Made by a program: the position numbers and the translations under genes. Under the pieces are notes generated by a model that saw only the letters and a list, made by a program, of their open reading frames with translations, did not search any database and was not told where the DNA came from. From JBEKHT01 sp049511715 (GTDB taxonomy: Bacteria > Chloroflexota > Anaerolineae > Anaerolineales > RBG-16-64-43), in the NCBI GenBank assembly GCA_049511715.1, contig JBEKXU010000005.1:1-64000 (forward strand): 64,000 bases of DNA, given 5' to 3'. Positions 17,838 to 27,032 of this stretch are shown in pieces (within the stretch, counting starts at the first letter, position 1; every line of letters starts with the position of its first letter).

Positions 17838-18603
17838 ACCCTGGGCCCAGTAGGGCTTCACCCGGCGATGGCCACGGATGTCGTTGGGCGCCCTCGAGCG
17901 AGGGTAGCGGAAAGGGGCGACTCGAGAAATCGGAGGGGAGTGCCCCTATTCATTTGGGAAGTAGGGAGGGGGGAACCAGCGTATTGGGCAGGGGATTGGA
18001 CTTTTCCTAATGGGGCTTGCGGCAATGGCGGTTGGAGTTCCTCAAGTGTGTTGGGCCTTGCGGGTCCCGGCATCGAGGGGGACTTAGCCAGAGACTGATG
18101 GGCTGCAGGCGACCCATCGCCGGGAAGGCCGGGAACGTTGGCAGGCGGGATGGGCGCCTCGCCCTGGCCTCTTGCGAGAAAATCCGTTCGAACTGCTACG
18201 GTGGCTGGGCGCTGGAAAGAGCCCGTTCTCAGCAGGATTCGCAGGGTAGGAATCCGCCCCGGGACCGATGAGGGCGTGTTTCTCTGGATTGCGATGCAGC
18301 AGGGAACCGTCCCGAGATCGCGTTGGACAGGATCTCCCGTCTCTGCGGGATGGGCTTGGATACCCCTGGCGCGTCAAAAGGGGTCACGCCGCACCTCCCC
18401 AAAGCCGGCCCTGTGATGCGGCAGGGCAGGCGTTTGTCACCCAGTACGAGGGTCCAAATCGAGGGATAGGGGTCATGCTTGCGCGCCGGCTCAGGGAAGG
18501 TCACACCGTCCGCGTACGAACGAGGAGCCAGTTGTGAAGTTTGTAGCCCTCCGAATTCATGATCCTCAAGTTAAGCTTGGGCCATGAAGAAATCAAGAAG
18601 GAA
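17838..18603. other. Long gene-free stretch in the glycan region
   Basis: About 765 bases. No frame has domain similarity I can recognise, and no convincing gene remnant, tRNA or terminator was found. The two flanking glycosyltransferase genes point the same way, so a promoter for the second is expected near the 3' end but is not clearly visible. Confidence 0.4.
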
Positions 18604-19683
18604 ATGAAAAGGATCTCTGTTTGTTATGTCCTTTCCTATAGATTCCCTGATTACATCCGGACGAGGACGCTTATTAAGGCGTTGCAGAATATTGAGGACG
18701 TCAGGGTTTTGGAGGCGAGGAATTCTTCCAAGGGATTCGTGCGGTATTTTCAGACCGTAGGGAAGTTGATTGTCATCCGGGCGTTCTGCCATCCTGATTA
18801 CTATCTCTTGGGCTTCCGGGGAGACGAGCTGTTTTGGATCGTCCGTCTGATTACCCTTGGCAAGCCGCTGATCTTTGATCACATGATGTCGCCGTATGAC
18901 AGCCTTCTTAACGAGCGCAAGGCAATCCGAAAGGGAGGATTGATTGCCAGGCTTTTCTATCTCTATGAGAAAGCCACCCTCCATTGTTCCAGGATGGTTC
19001 TGACGGATACGGATCTTCATCGAGAGTATTTTCGAGAGTTGTTTTGTGTTGCCCCGGAAAAAGTCATCGCCATCCCGGTTGGAACCGATGAAGACGTGTT
19101 TCATCCCATGAAGCCCGAACGTGCGCCTGATCGGCCTTCGACGTTTGAAGTGCTGTTCTACGGGTCTTTCCTGCCCCTGCACGGCGTAGAGGTGATCTTG
19201 AAGGCGGCGTCCCTCTTGCGCGACTTGCCGATTCATTTCACATTGATTGGCGGTTACAAAGGAAATCTGTCAGGCACGCATCAGACGATCAAGCAGCTGG
19301 ACCTCCAGAACGTCACGCTTGCCCCTTGGGTTGAGTTGGAGACTTTGCCTCGACTTATCTCGGGGGCGGACCTCATTCTGGGAGGGCCGTTCGGTGACAC
19401 GGGACAGGCGCACCGGGTGGTCACAGGAAAAACGTTCCAAGTCCTTGCGATGGCGAAACCCGTGATCATTGGAGAAAGTGGTGGGAACTACGGTTTTGAG
19501 GATAAGACAAACTGTCTGGTGATTCCGCAAGGAGACGCGGGGGCTCTTGCCCAGGCAATCGATTGGGCGTTTCACCATCGAGCCGAATTGACCCGCCTTG
19601 GCCAGCACGGCTATGATTTGTATCAGTCTCGTTATTCGATCAGGCAGATTGAGAAGAGGCTCCGAGAGAGTCTCTTTTCCTGA
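18604..19683 (+). CDS. GT4-type (GT-B fold) glycosyltransferase
   Basis: 359 residues. The N-terminus is KRISVCYVLSYRFPDYIRTR and the C-terminal Rossmann half contains VLFYGSFLPLHGVEVILKAA and the region GNYGFEDKTNCLVIPQGD, which corresponds to the donor-binding E-x7-E area of GT4 enzymes. It should add a sugar from a nucleotide donor to a glycan or lipid at the cytoplasmic membrane. The start at 18604 was preferred because it begins directly at the first beta strand; an in-frame ATG lies 45 bases upstream. The gene is clearly more AT-rich than the window average. Confidence 0.75.
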   Translation: MKRISVCYVLSYRFPDYIRTRTLIKALQNIEDVRVLEARNSSKGFVRYFQTVGKLIVIRAFCHPDYYLLGFRGDELFWIVRLITLGKPLIFDHMMSPYDSLLNERKAIRKGGLIARLFYLYEKATLHCSRMVLTDTDLHREYFRELFCVAPEKVIAIPVGTDEDVFHPMKPERAPDRPSTFEVLFYGSFLPLHGVEVILKAASLLRDLPIHFTLIGGYKGNLSGTHQTIKQLDLQNVTLAPWVELETLPRLISGADLILGGPFGDTGQAHRVVTGKTFQVLAMAKPVIIGESGGNYGFEDKTNCLVIPQGDAGALAQAIDWAFHHRAELTRLGQHGYDLYQSRYSIRQIEKRLRESLFS

Positions 19684-19921
19684 GGTCCATGGCTAGGCAC
19701 ATTCCCTGAGTGGCACAGCTCCGATATGACGCGGGAACGGGTCGGTTTGTTGGGGAGACCCCTTTCCGGGCTGGCTCATGGACCGTCGAGAAAAGCAAAT
19801 CCCAAGAACGCGAGCGGTCTTGGGTTCACCACTTGCTGACGTCCGACCCCTCTGCTTCGGGCCATGTTCAGGAGCATTCGGCAAGAATGATTTCCATACT
19901 CTGAAAGCAGCATGCCAAAGG

Positions 19922-20884
19922 TCAGTTCAGCGCTTCCTGTCCTCTGGGCTCCGTGGGCATCTTCGAGAGTTGTCTCCCCAGTGCGGCCGTGCTAATCACC
20001 CCTACTACAACGATGGCAAACGTTGATACCAAGCGATCAAGACCGACAGCGACTACGCTCACGGCCAACTCAAAGCCAAGCGCCGACGCTACTCCTCCGA
20101 CAATGGCCTCGGTAATCCCCAATCCTCCCGGAGCGAAACTGGCCAGTTGATTGAGAACCGACGCAGAGGAAAACAACATAGTCTGAGCCATGGTTACATC
20201 CTGAGAAAGCAGATGAAACGCTATCCAATATCTCAGCGCCAGTAGGACCGATAAGCTGGTTTGCAATCCGACCAGCTTAACCAGCAACATTGGGTTCTTG
20301 CCGATCAGCATCCAACCTTGAAGGGCCTCCTGAACCCATTCGCGCATTCGTCCCGAAATCCTGAGGTTGTCCAGGGGCAACCAGAAGACGAGGAGACAAG
20401 CCGCCATCAGGCCGAATCCAATCCATAGCAGCGGGGAAACCGCAATCTTCCTAACCAGGATCCAGTATATTAAGATGCCACAACCGATGAGACCATTGAC
20501 GGCGATAAAGCAGATAAACAAAGCCGCAGTGGCGCTGAGGAACTTGGTGTAGGAAAGGTTGAATTTGCGTTTCAGGTAGTACCCTTTCGCAACAATGCCT
20601 CCGGAAACCGGAAGCTGATTCGCCAGAGACGAGGCACCCGCCAGAAGAAAACCCTCTCGATGAGAAAGCTCTGCCCCCAGACTACGAAACAAGTAAGTAT
20701 TGATCAATCCATTAAGAATCGGGAAGATCAGCGCGAGTACCAAAAGAGAACAAATGGGCAGAGGGGACAAGTGCAACAGCTTGAGGTACTTGTCCCGATT
20801 GGCATAAAGGTAGTATAGGAAGCCTGCGATCAATCCCACGCAGATGATGGAAATAACAATGGAACCGAGTCGCGGGGACTTCAC
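19922..20884 (-). CDS. Lysylphosphatidylglycerol synthase TM-region / UPF0104 family membrane protein
   Basis: 320 residues with about eight hydrophobic helices and short loops. Segments such as LANQLPVSGGIVAKGYYLKR and LNQLASFAPGGLGITEA fit the flippase-like domain family (PF03706; AglD/MprF N-terminal domain). The GTG start has GGAGG a few bases upstream. Proteins of this family without a synthetase domain are often found with glycosyltransferases and are thought to move lipid-linked sugars across the membrane, which suits this neighbourhood. It converges on the GT4 gene. The flippase role is inference. Confidence 0.8.
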   Translation of the reverse strand: MKSPRLGSIVISIICVGLIAGFLYYLYANRDKYLKLLHLSPLPICSLLVLALIFPILNGLINTYLFRSLGAELSHREGFLLAGASSLANQLPVSGGIVAKGYYLKRKFNLSYTKFLSATAALFICFIAVNGLIGCGILIYWILVRKIAVSPLLWIGFGLMAACLLVFWLPLDNLRISGRMREWVQEALQGWMLIGKNPMLLVKLVGLQTSLSVLLALRYWIAFHLLSQDVTMAQTMLFSSASVLNQLASFAPGGLGITEAIVGGVASALGFELAVSVVAVGLDRLVSTFAIVVVGVISTAALGRQLSKMPTEPRGQEALN

Positions 20885-21482
20885 AAGGCCTCCAAGGCGA
20901 TTCTCAAGCCAACTTCATCTAGTCCGACATCCCCTTCCATTTCCGGCTGGCTCTCCCGAACGGGAATCGTACCCCGGTCGTTCTCCCATGGCGTTCTCAT
21001 TGCCTGCCAGAACCCATGGCGATCTTTCAGCATTCGACGCCTTTCCGGGCAGAGAAGCCCAAATCTCCTTGAGCCCCGGAGACGGGAATAAGCCAAGGGC
21101 GGAAGGCCGTCGGCTCTCGTGTCTCCCCGCCGCCTTCACCCGCGATCGGTGCCGCAGGCAAGTCTCGCGACCTGACCGCTTGCGCAAGTCGGTGAGCGGA
21201 ATGTCAAGCCGGGGCCCTCGAATTCCCAGCCTTGGCAGGCGGTCGCCTCGGTGCGATCCCCTCGCACTGTGCCCTCCACGGTTGCCAGTACAGCTCGGGA
21301 GGCGTTCTTGAGTTCCCGATGGAACCTCCGTTGGAATCCTCGGCGCCATTGCGGGCTTCCAGCCAAACCTGCGGCGGCTTGCCCTGGCCCTGCCCCTAGG
21401 ACGGGCAGATCCGAGCTGCTTGGTGCCATCACCGGATCCAGCCCACTTGGGGGAATGGAAATCAGCCCTCAACGCAGGGGCC
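20885..21482. other. Gene-free stretch
   Basis: About 600 bases between two minus-strand genes. It is more GC-rich than the flippase-like gene. Frames on both strands look like random translation; no gene, RNA or clear promoter was seen. Confidence 0.4.
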
Positions 21483-22274
21483 TCACGGTCCTGGCTCAAC
21501 CTTGCCGATGAATCGATAGCCCTCCCCGGGCACGGTCTGGATAAATGTTGGCGTGGACGCCTCGTCGCCCATCGCCCGGCGTAGCTCCGCGATGTGGGTA
21601 TCTACCATTCGGGTCCCCGTTGGATAATCCGGACCCCAGACCACTTCGAGCAATCGGTCGCGCTTGATCAGTTCGTCGGGATGGGTCATCAGGTACTCAA
21701 GCAGGGACACGGCCTTGGGTGTGAGACTCAGTTCTTGGTTCTCCAGAATGACGCGGCGTGCCCGCCGATCCAGGATCAATCGACTGCAGCTTAATTGCCA
21801 GGATGCCGCGAGCGGCGGCTGCCCAGGACGCGCTCGGTGCAAGATCGATTGGATCCGGGCGACCAAGTCGAGCGGGTCAAAGGGCCTGTTGATGCAGTCG
21901 TCGGCGCCTTCCTCGAGCGCCATGGTTCGCTCTGCGGCCTCGCCCATCCTGGTCATCAGAATAACCGGGGTCCAATCGCCAGATCCTCGCAGGCGACGCA
22001 GGACCTGGCGGCCATTCATCGGGGGCATCAGGACATCCAGGAGGATCAGATCAGGGTGCAAATCGCTCGCTAGCTCCAAGGCTTGGGGCCCATCGGGAGC
22101 GACACGGACTGCAAACCCCGAGCGCTCCAGGAAGGAGGCGAGGTTCGCGGTGATGGCGGTTTCATCGCCGACGAGTAGCAAGTGGGGGGAACTATCCTTG
22201 ACGATCGTAGAAGTCTGCCTTGTCCCAAGCCCAGATCTCGGCCGGTTGATCAGGCCAGGCTGGCGCCTCTTCAT
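21483..22274 (-). CDS. OmpR-type response regulator with altered receiver pocket
   Basis: 263 residues: a receiver domain (about 30-145) followed by a winged-helix DNA-binding domain (about 165-260, with RDRLLEVVWG and RMVDTHIAELRRAMG). The phospho-acceptor Asp80 (LILLDVLMPP) and Thr108 are present. Two conserved positions differ: the acidic pair is Gly36-Asp37-Glu38 instead of Asp-Asp-Glu, and the invariant Lys of the TKPF motif is Arg130 (CINRPFD). No sensor kinase gene is adjacent. It may respond weakly or independently of phosphorylation. The start at 22274 gives a 30-residue basic leader before the receiver, so a start further in is possible. Confidence 0.88.
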   Translation of the reverse strand: MKRRQPGLINRPRSGLGTRQTSTIVKDSSPHLLLVGDETAITANLASFLERSGFAVRVAPDGPQALELASDLHPDLILLDVLMPPMNGRQVLRRLRGSGDWTPVILMTRMGEAAERTMALEEGADDCINRPFDPLDLVARIQSILHRARPGQPPLAASWQLSCSRLILDRRARRVILENQELSLTPKAVSLLEYLMTHPDELIKRDRLLEVVWGPDYPTGTRMVDTHIAELRRAMGDEASTPTFIQTVPGEGYRFIGKVEPGP

Positions 22275-22633
22275 TTTACTTGGGATCGGCCACTTCGCGG
22301 CGCCTGGACCTGCTGGGACGACAAGGTTTCGCTTAGCGGGAAGGCTGTGCTGTCAACAGTCCTCCCCTTGGCTCAAGCTCAGCTCCGTCCCCGGGAAGGG
22401 GCAAGACGAGGCTGGCATGTGGTTGAGTGATGATCGGCTGTTGATGCAGCGCTTTCAGCAGTCTGTTCTGCCCTAAGTCCCGAGCCCCTCACATCCATTT
22501 CCCGCCAGGCAGTAACGTCGTAGAAGGCGATCGGGAACGGACGGATTCGGATCTTACTGAGTTCCTCGTAATGTAGTGACATTTGGTCGGTTTTGTGGTA
22601 AAGTGGGTCCCCTGGAACCTGGGACCAGGCTGT

Positions 22634-23170
22634 ATGGGAAACCCACGAGGAGTCAAACGGGACGCGGAAGTGTTGGAAGCCCTGGAACACCGGCGACTGC
22701 AGGCAGCGCGGCTCTTGCGCCAGGGAGTGAGGCAGTCGGAAGTCGCCCGGAGAGTCGGGGTCCACCGCCAATCGGTAAGCCGCTGGGCCAAACAGCTGGC
22801 CACAGGAGGCCTGGCCAGTCTGAAGAAGGCGGGACGTTCGGGTCGCAAGCCTCGCCTCTGTCCGGCCGATCTGCGGCGCATTGAGCGGAAGCTGAAACAG
22901 GGTCCGGAAGCCCAGGGATACGTGACTGGGTTGTGGACTGCGCAGCGCGTGGGGAGGCTGATCGAGCAAGAGTGTGGAGTCCATTACCATCCGAGTCATG
23001 TCTGGCGCATTCTGAGGCAAATGGGATGGACTGCGCAACGGCCCAGCGGGCGAGCGCTGGAACGCGATGAGGAGGCCATCCGGCGCTGGAAGGATGAGCC
23101 CCGGGACCCGCCTCTGGGGTCCCGTTGGCCGGTGCTAAAAAAAACGCGGCACGCCAAGGCAAAACCATAG
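22634..23170 (+). CDS. IS630-family transposase, first frame (DNA-binding part)
   Basis: 178 residues from the ATG at 22634. It contains a helix-turn-helix (QSEVARRVGVHRQSVSRWAK) and a second winged-helix-like segment (SHVWRILRQMGW) typical of the N-terminal half of IS630 transposases. The frame ends at 23170, shortly after a run of eight A residues at which ribosomes could slip into the second frame. Alone it could bind the ends as a repressor-like product, as in other two-frame IS elements. Confidence 0.85.
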   Translation: MGNPRGVKRDAEVLEALEHRRLQAARLLRQGVRQSEVARRVGVHRQSVSRWAKQLATGGLASLKKAGRSGRKPRLCPADLRRIERKLKQGPEAQGYVTGLWTAQRVGRLIEQECGVHYHPSHVWRILRQMGWTAQRPSGRALERDEEAIRRWKDEPRDPPLGSRWPVLKKTRHAKAKP

Positions 23171-23679
23171 TCTTTATCGACGAGAGCGGGCTGAGCGAAC
23201 GCCCGCACCGGGTTCGCACTTGGGCGCCGCGGGGTCAGACTCCTGTCCTCCAATATCACTTCAATTGGAAGACGCTCTCGGCCGTCGCAGGCATCACCTT
23301 CTGGAATTTCTACTTCCGGCTCTACCCTGGGGCGGTGCGTGGGCCACAGGTAGTCGATTTCCTCAAGCATCTTTCTCGCCACCTGAGGGGGAAGGTGCTG
23401 ATCGTCTGGGACGGGTTGCCATGTCATCGCAGTCACCTGGTGAAGGAATACCTCGAGGGCCAGACCGGTCGGATTGCGATCGAATGGCTGCCAGCCTACG
23501 CGCCCGAACTGAACCCGGTCGAGTTCTTGTGGGGACACTGGAAGAGCCATGAACTGCCGAACTTGTGTCCCCGCGATTACTTTACCCTCAACTGGCATGC
23601 CCGTGCCGCCCTTCGCCGCATGCGTCGTCGACCAACACTGGTGGCCGCCTTTTGGAAGCAAGCGCGCCTCCTGGATTAG
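23125..23679 (+). CDS. IS630-family transposase, second frame (DDE catalytic part)
   Basis: This frame carries the catalytic acids: Asp in VFIDESG, Asp in VLIVWDGLPCH, and Glu in APELNPVEFLWGHWK, i.e. the DDE triad of IS630. It overlaps the first frame by 46 bases and is in the -1 frame relative to it. A real independent start is unlikely; it is expected to be made as a fusion by -1 frameshifting at the A-run. All catalytic residues are present, so the element may still be active. Confidence 0.85.
   Translation: MAGAKKNAARQGKTIVFIDESGLSERPHRVRTWAPRGQTPVLQYHFNWKTLSAVAGITFWNFYFRLYPGAVRGPQVVDFLKHLSRHLRGKVLIVWDGLPCHRSHLVKEYLEGQTGRIAIEWLPAYAPELNPVEFLWGHWKSHELPNLCPRDYFTLNWHARAALRRMRRRPTLVAAFWKQARLLD
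23137..23144 (+). promoter_or_regulatory. Slippery A8 run for -1 frameshifting in the transposase
   Basis: The first frame reads CTA AAA AAA ACG across eight A residues. Slipping back one base places the ribosome in the catalytic frame (AAA AAA AAC GCG). This is the usual type of slip site in two-frame IS630 elements. Confidence 0.7.
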
Positions 23680-23944
23680 TGTATCTATATTATGAAATCC
23701 TCAATAGTCTCTCCGGATCCGCCGCCCCGTTGGGGCCAACGCAGCTCAGGGGACCAATCTCGCCACACAGACGTCAACTCCGAGGCCTCTCGCCGGCTCC
23801 CTACGAGTGAGCGAGGAGCAACCGATCCGCGGTTGCAGGGCCGGCGTCCATGTATCACGGCCCCATGATGCCGGTTCTGTCGGGTCTTGGTAAACTGGAG
23901 CGCAGATACGGGCCATTCCCGGAGATCCAACAAAGGACGTTCCC

Positions 23945-24577
23945 ATGAAGCCGCTCCCCGTTGTCCTGCTGGTTGCGCTCGCAGCCCTGTCTTTGTCTGG
24001 TTGTGGGACTACCGAAACGGAGGTGGGAGTTCCAGCGACGGCCTTGGCGGCCTCCGCCGCAGTACCGTCGACCCTGGGCCTCCCGACCGCTGCCTCGGGG
24101 GAATCGCCATCCGCCGCGGCAGCGCCGTTGGTAGGGACAGCCACCGCTCCGCCGGCGCCCACCACTCCTCGACAAATAATGCTCCATGTGTTCCTGATCG
24201 CGATCGGAGACAACGGGATGTCAGGAAAGAAAATCGGCTGTGGCGACAGTGTCGTCCCCGTCCCGATGGAGGTCCCATACACCGTCGGTGTGCTGAAGGC
24301 GTCGCTCAACGCGCTGTTCTCCCTCAAGGAGAGAGACTACGGGGAACGGGGGCTCTACAACTCCCTTTACCAATCCGACCTCCGGGTGCAAGACGCGCTT
24401 CTCGAAGACGGCACGGCGACGGTCAATCTGACGGGAAACCTGCAGCTAGGGGGGGAGTGTGACAATCCAAGAGTGAAAGCCCAAATTGAGGAGACGGCTC
24501 TCCAGTTTTCGACCCTGCATCAACTCAAAGTGTTCCTGAATGGCGAGCCGTTGGACCAGGCCCTCTCCCTGAAATAG
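23945..24577 (+). CDS. GerMN-domain lipoprotein
   Basis: 210 residues with a lipoprotein signal ending in LSGC (Cys20) and an Ala/Pro/Ser-rich linker to about residue 75. The C-terminal part (about 77-205) matches the GerMN domain: hydrophobic strand LHVFLIAI, then VPYTVGVLKASLNALF and ATVNLTGNL. In spore formers this domain occurs in GerM; in other bacteria it is found in envelope lipoproteins, and its exact role is unclear. An unusual feature is a paired-cysteine insert (KKIGCGDSVV and GGECDNP). It ends only 21 bases from the convergent GH94 gene. Confidence 0.75.
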   Translation: MKPLPVVLLVALAALSLSGCGTTETEVGVPATALAASAAVPSTLGLPTAASGESPSAAAAPLVGTATAPPAPTTPRQIMLHVFLIAIGDNGMSGKKIGCGDSVVPVPMEVPYTVGVLKASLNALFSLKERDYGERGLYNSLYQSDLRVQDALLEDGTATVNLTGNLQLGGECDNPRVKAQIEETALQFSTLHQLKVFLNGEPLDQALSLK

Positions 24578-24598
24578 GTTCTGCCGCCCGTCGGCTGG

Positions 24599-27025
24599 TC
24601 AGCGCGATTCTGCGGCGGCGCCCATCCGAACTTGAACTTGGTAACGCCCTGGATTCCGTTCCCAGGGCACCTCATTTCCCTCGACGGGACGGCCATCCAC
24701 GCGAATGGACAGGACGCCCTGCGTGACGTGGGCCGGGTTCTCCACGGAGATCTCATACAAGGAGCCTCGGAAGCGGCGGGTTGCGCGGAACCCATTCCAG
24801 GCATGGGGGATACAGGGGTCGATCTCCAGGCCTTCATACCCGGGGCGGATACCGAGAAGATTCTGGGTGGCTGCTTGGTAGGCCCAGGAGGCCGTGCCCG
24901 TGAGCCAGCTGTTGCGGCCCAGCCCGAACTGGGGATGTTCGTCGCTTAGGATGTTTTGGGCGTACACATACGGTTCGCACTCGTAGGTCTCGATCGTTTC
25001 GTTGCGCTGGGCCGGATTCATTTCGCAGTAGTACTGATAGGCACGGGCGCCGTTTCCCAGGAGGGTCTCGGCGATAACGGCCCACGCGTTGGGATGGAGA
25101 AAGATTCCTCCGTTCTCTTTGGTGCCAGGCGGGAAGGTCGTTACGCCGCCGTAACGCGGATCGTACCCGTTGAAACTGGGCGCCGCAAGCTTGATGCCGT
25201 ATCTCGTGTTCAGCAGGCGATACACAGCGTCCATCGCCTGGCGGGCCCGCTCCCGCGAAGCGAACCCGGAGATCACCGGCCAGGACTGGGCGTTGAGATA
25301 AATCTGCGCCTGGGCGTCCTTCGACGACCCGAGGGGTTTCCCCGTTTCGTCAAAATAGCGGACGTACCAATCGCCGTCCCACGCCGTGGCCTCCACGCGC
25401 GAGCGCATCTGCTCGTATGCGGCTTGGTATGCGCGGGCTAGGGCGCTTTCCCCGAGGTGCTCGAGGAGCGCAATCATCTCCTTCAGGGCCTTGCCGTACA
25501 GGTTGGCTGCAAACAACGATTCGGATCCTGCCGGCAGATTGACGGTATCGTTCCAGTCGGCGAATCCGAGCAGGGGCAGGCCGTGCTGGCCGACGTCCCC
25601 GGCCGTGAAGGCTAGTCCGCGCCTCATGTGCTCCAGCACCGTGGCTGCTTCCTGTTCCGAGCCGGCCTCCTCCTTCCTGTGAAAGGGAACCATCTCCTCC
25701 ATCAGGGAAAAGTCGCCTGTTTCCTTGAGGTAGGCCGTGACTGCAAGAATCGTCCAGAGGTGGTCGTCGCTGTAGTAATGCAGGCGATCCGGCCGCTCCA
25801 GTGCATCGCCGCAGCTGGCTTCGCCGCTAAGCGGATTGAACTGATGCAAAGCCGAACCGTCCGGCCGCTGGAAGGAGAGAAGAGTCAGCAAGAACGCCCT
25901 AGCCTCCGTGGGGAGGGAAGCCATCACCGCCAGCACATCCTGGGAGGAATCGCGCAGGCCGATCCCCCGCGAGCCCAGGCCAAGCTGAAAATAGGAGAGG
26001 TAGCGGGACCAAGTCATGGTGACGTAGCACTGGCGCGGGTTGTAGACGTTGAGCATGGCGTTCGTGCTTGGATCCGGCGTGTCGACTTGCAGGGCGGAGA
26101 GATACTGCTCCCAGAAAGATTTCAGCTTCCCCAGCTCCGCCTCGACCTGGTTGGGATTGAGGGAGCGCCGAATCTCCGGAAGGGCTTCCTCGACACTGCG
26201 GCATTGGCCGAGCTGTGTGATCAAGCGCCGCGTCTCCCCAGGCTGTAGCGTCCCCAGTGGAACAAGCAACGCGGCCAGATTGTCTCCGCGCCGGGCGAGC
26301 GAGTTGCTCAGTTCGGGCTGGAGCAAGCTGCGAGGGGCCCGGAACGTTCCGTACTCATTGTCGCCCAGAAAATGCGTGCGGTCGGTCTCAAAGGACGAGG
26401 CTTGCAAGTTGGAGGTAAAGTAATTGACCCTTGTGTCCCGATACATGAACGGCGATTGCACTAGCGTCAGCAGGTCTCCGTCGCGGACAGCCCGGCTCTG
26501 CATCGTTTGTGGAACCCAATCCGCGTTGGTGAACTGCCGAAGAGCGTCGGGATGGGTGTACTCAACCACGGGGATCGCGTCGACCGCAACCGGGGCGGGG
26601 CGGAGGTTGGTGACCTGGATGTCTCGCAGTTCACAATTGGCGCCGAGCGGCACAAAGATGGTGCAGTCTGTGCGCAAGCTCTGGCACTCCGTCACGATCC
26701 GCATGTAGCCCAGACCAACATGGCATTCGAAGCGCTCAAGCGCGCCGAGGCCAGGGACGAAAAAGGGGGCCAGCACGGAGTATCCCCCCGCTCCAGGAAC
26801 CCGCAAGTACAGCGTCTCGCCCTTGAAGTCCGAACTGGGCATTTGCTGTATGTACTTCGTGATCCGATTGAAGGTGGGGTCGTCCTTGCAAATCAGGGCA
26901 CCCCCGGTGTGGTCGACAAACCCGCCGAAGGAACGAGTGCCGATGTAGTTGATCCACTTAACCGGGGTGTGTGGGTCGGTGATGACGTACTCGCGGCGAA
27001 GTTCGTCGAAGAAACCATATCGCAT
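24599..27025 (-). CDS. GH94 glycoside phosphorylase, specificity unknown
   Basis: 808 residues with the GH94 layout: beta-sandwich N-terminal domain (MRYGFFDELRREYVITDP), linker, and (alpha/alpha)6 barrel with GIGLRDSSQD and the general-acid motif ADWND (residues 489-493). GH94 enzymes split a beta-glucosyl linkage with phosphate and give alpha-glucose 1-phosphate. Compared with the second GH94 in this cluster the motif continues DTVNLPAGSES instead of DCLNLNCFSDTPG, so the acceptor-side loop is different and the substrate is probably not cellobiose itself. It is the last gene of the operon, 7 bases after the GH5 gene. Laminaribiose, longer cellodextrin or an unusual disaccharide are possible. 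Confidence 0.85.
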   Translation of the reverse strand: MRYGFFDELRREYVITDPHTPVKWINYIGTRSFGGFVDHTGGALICKDDPTFNRITKYIQQMPSSDFKGETLYLRVPGAGGYSVLAPFFVPGLGALERFECHVGLGYMRIVTECQSLRTDCTIFVPLGANCELRDIQVTNLRPAPVAVDAIPVVEYTHPDALRQFTNADWVPQTMQSRAVRDGDLLTLVQSPFMYRDTRVNYFTSNLQASSFETDRTHFLGDNEYGTFRAPRSLLQPELSNSLARRGDNLAALLVPLGTLQPGETRRLITQLGQCRSVEEALPEIRRSLNPNQVEAELGKLKSFWEQYLSALQVDTPDPSTNAMLNVYNPRQCYVTMTWSRYLSYFQLGLGSRGIGLRDSSQDVLAVMASLPTEARAFLLTLLSFQRPDGSALHQFNPLSGEASCGDALERPDRLHYYSDDHLWTILAVTAYLKETGDFSLMEEMVPFHRKEEAGSEQEAATVLEHMRRGLAFTAGDVGQHGLPLLGFADWNDTVNLPAGSESLFAANLYGKALKEMIALLEHLGESALARAYQAAYEQMRSRVEATAWDGDWYVRYFDETGKPLGSSKDAQAQIYLNAQSWPVISGFASRERARQAMDAVYRLLNTRYGIKLAAPSFNGYDPRYGGVTTFPPGTKENGGIFLHPNAWAVIAETLLGNGARAYQYYCEMNPAQRNETIETYECEPYVYAQNILSDEHPQFGLGRNSWLTGTASWAYQAATQNLLGIRPGYEGLEIDPCIPHAWNGFRATRRFRGSLYEISVENPAHVTQGVLSIRVDGRPVEGNEVPWERNPGRYQVQVRMGAAAESR

Positions 27026-27032
27026 GGTCAGC

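Larger units (their letters stand above)
22569..23692 (+). mobile_element. Complete IS630-family insertion sequence
   Basis: About 1.12 kb. Imperfect terminal inverted repeats are visible: left TAATGTAGTGACATTT (22569-22584) and right, read outward on the opposite strand, TAATATAGATACACTA (23692-23677), agreeing at 11 of 16 positions. TA occurs at both outer edges, as expected for IS630/Tc1 elements that duplicate a TA target. Two overlapping frames encode the transposase, whose stop codon lies inside the right repeat. The exact ends are estimated from the repeats. Confidence 0.8.

Noticed and set aside
18175..18215. GTTCGA-containing segment that looked like a tRNA T-loop
   Set aside because: No matching acceptor stem, D-arm or anticodon arm could be drawn around it.
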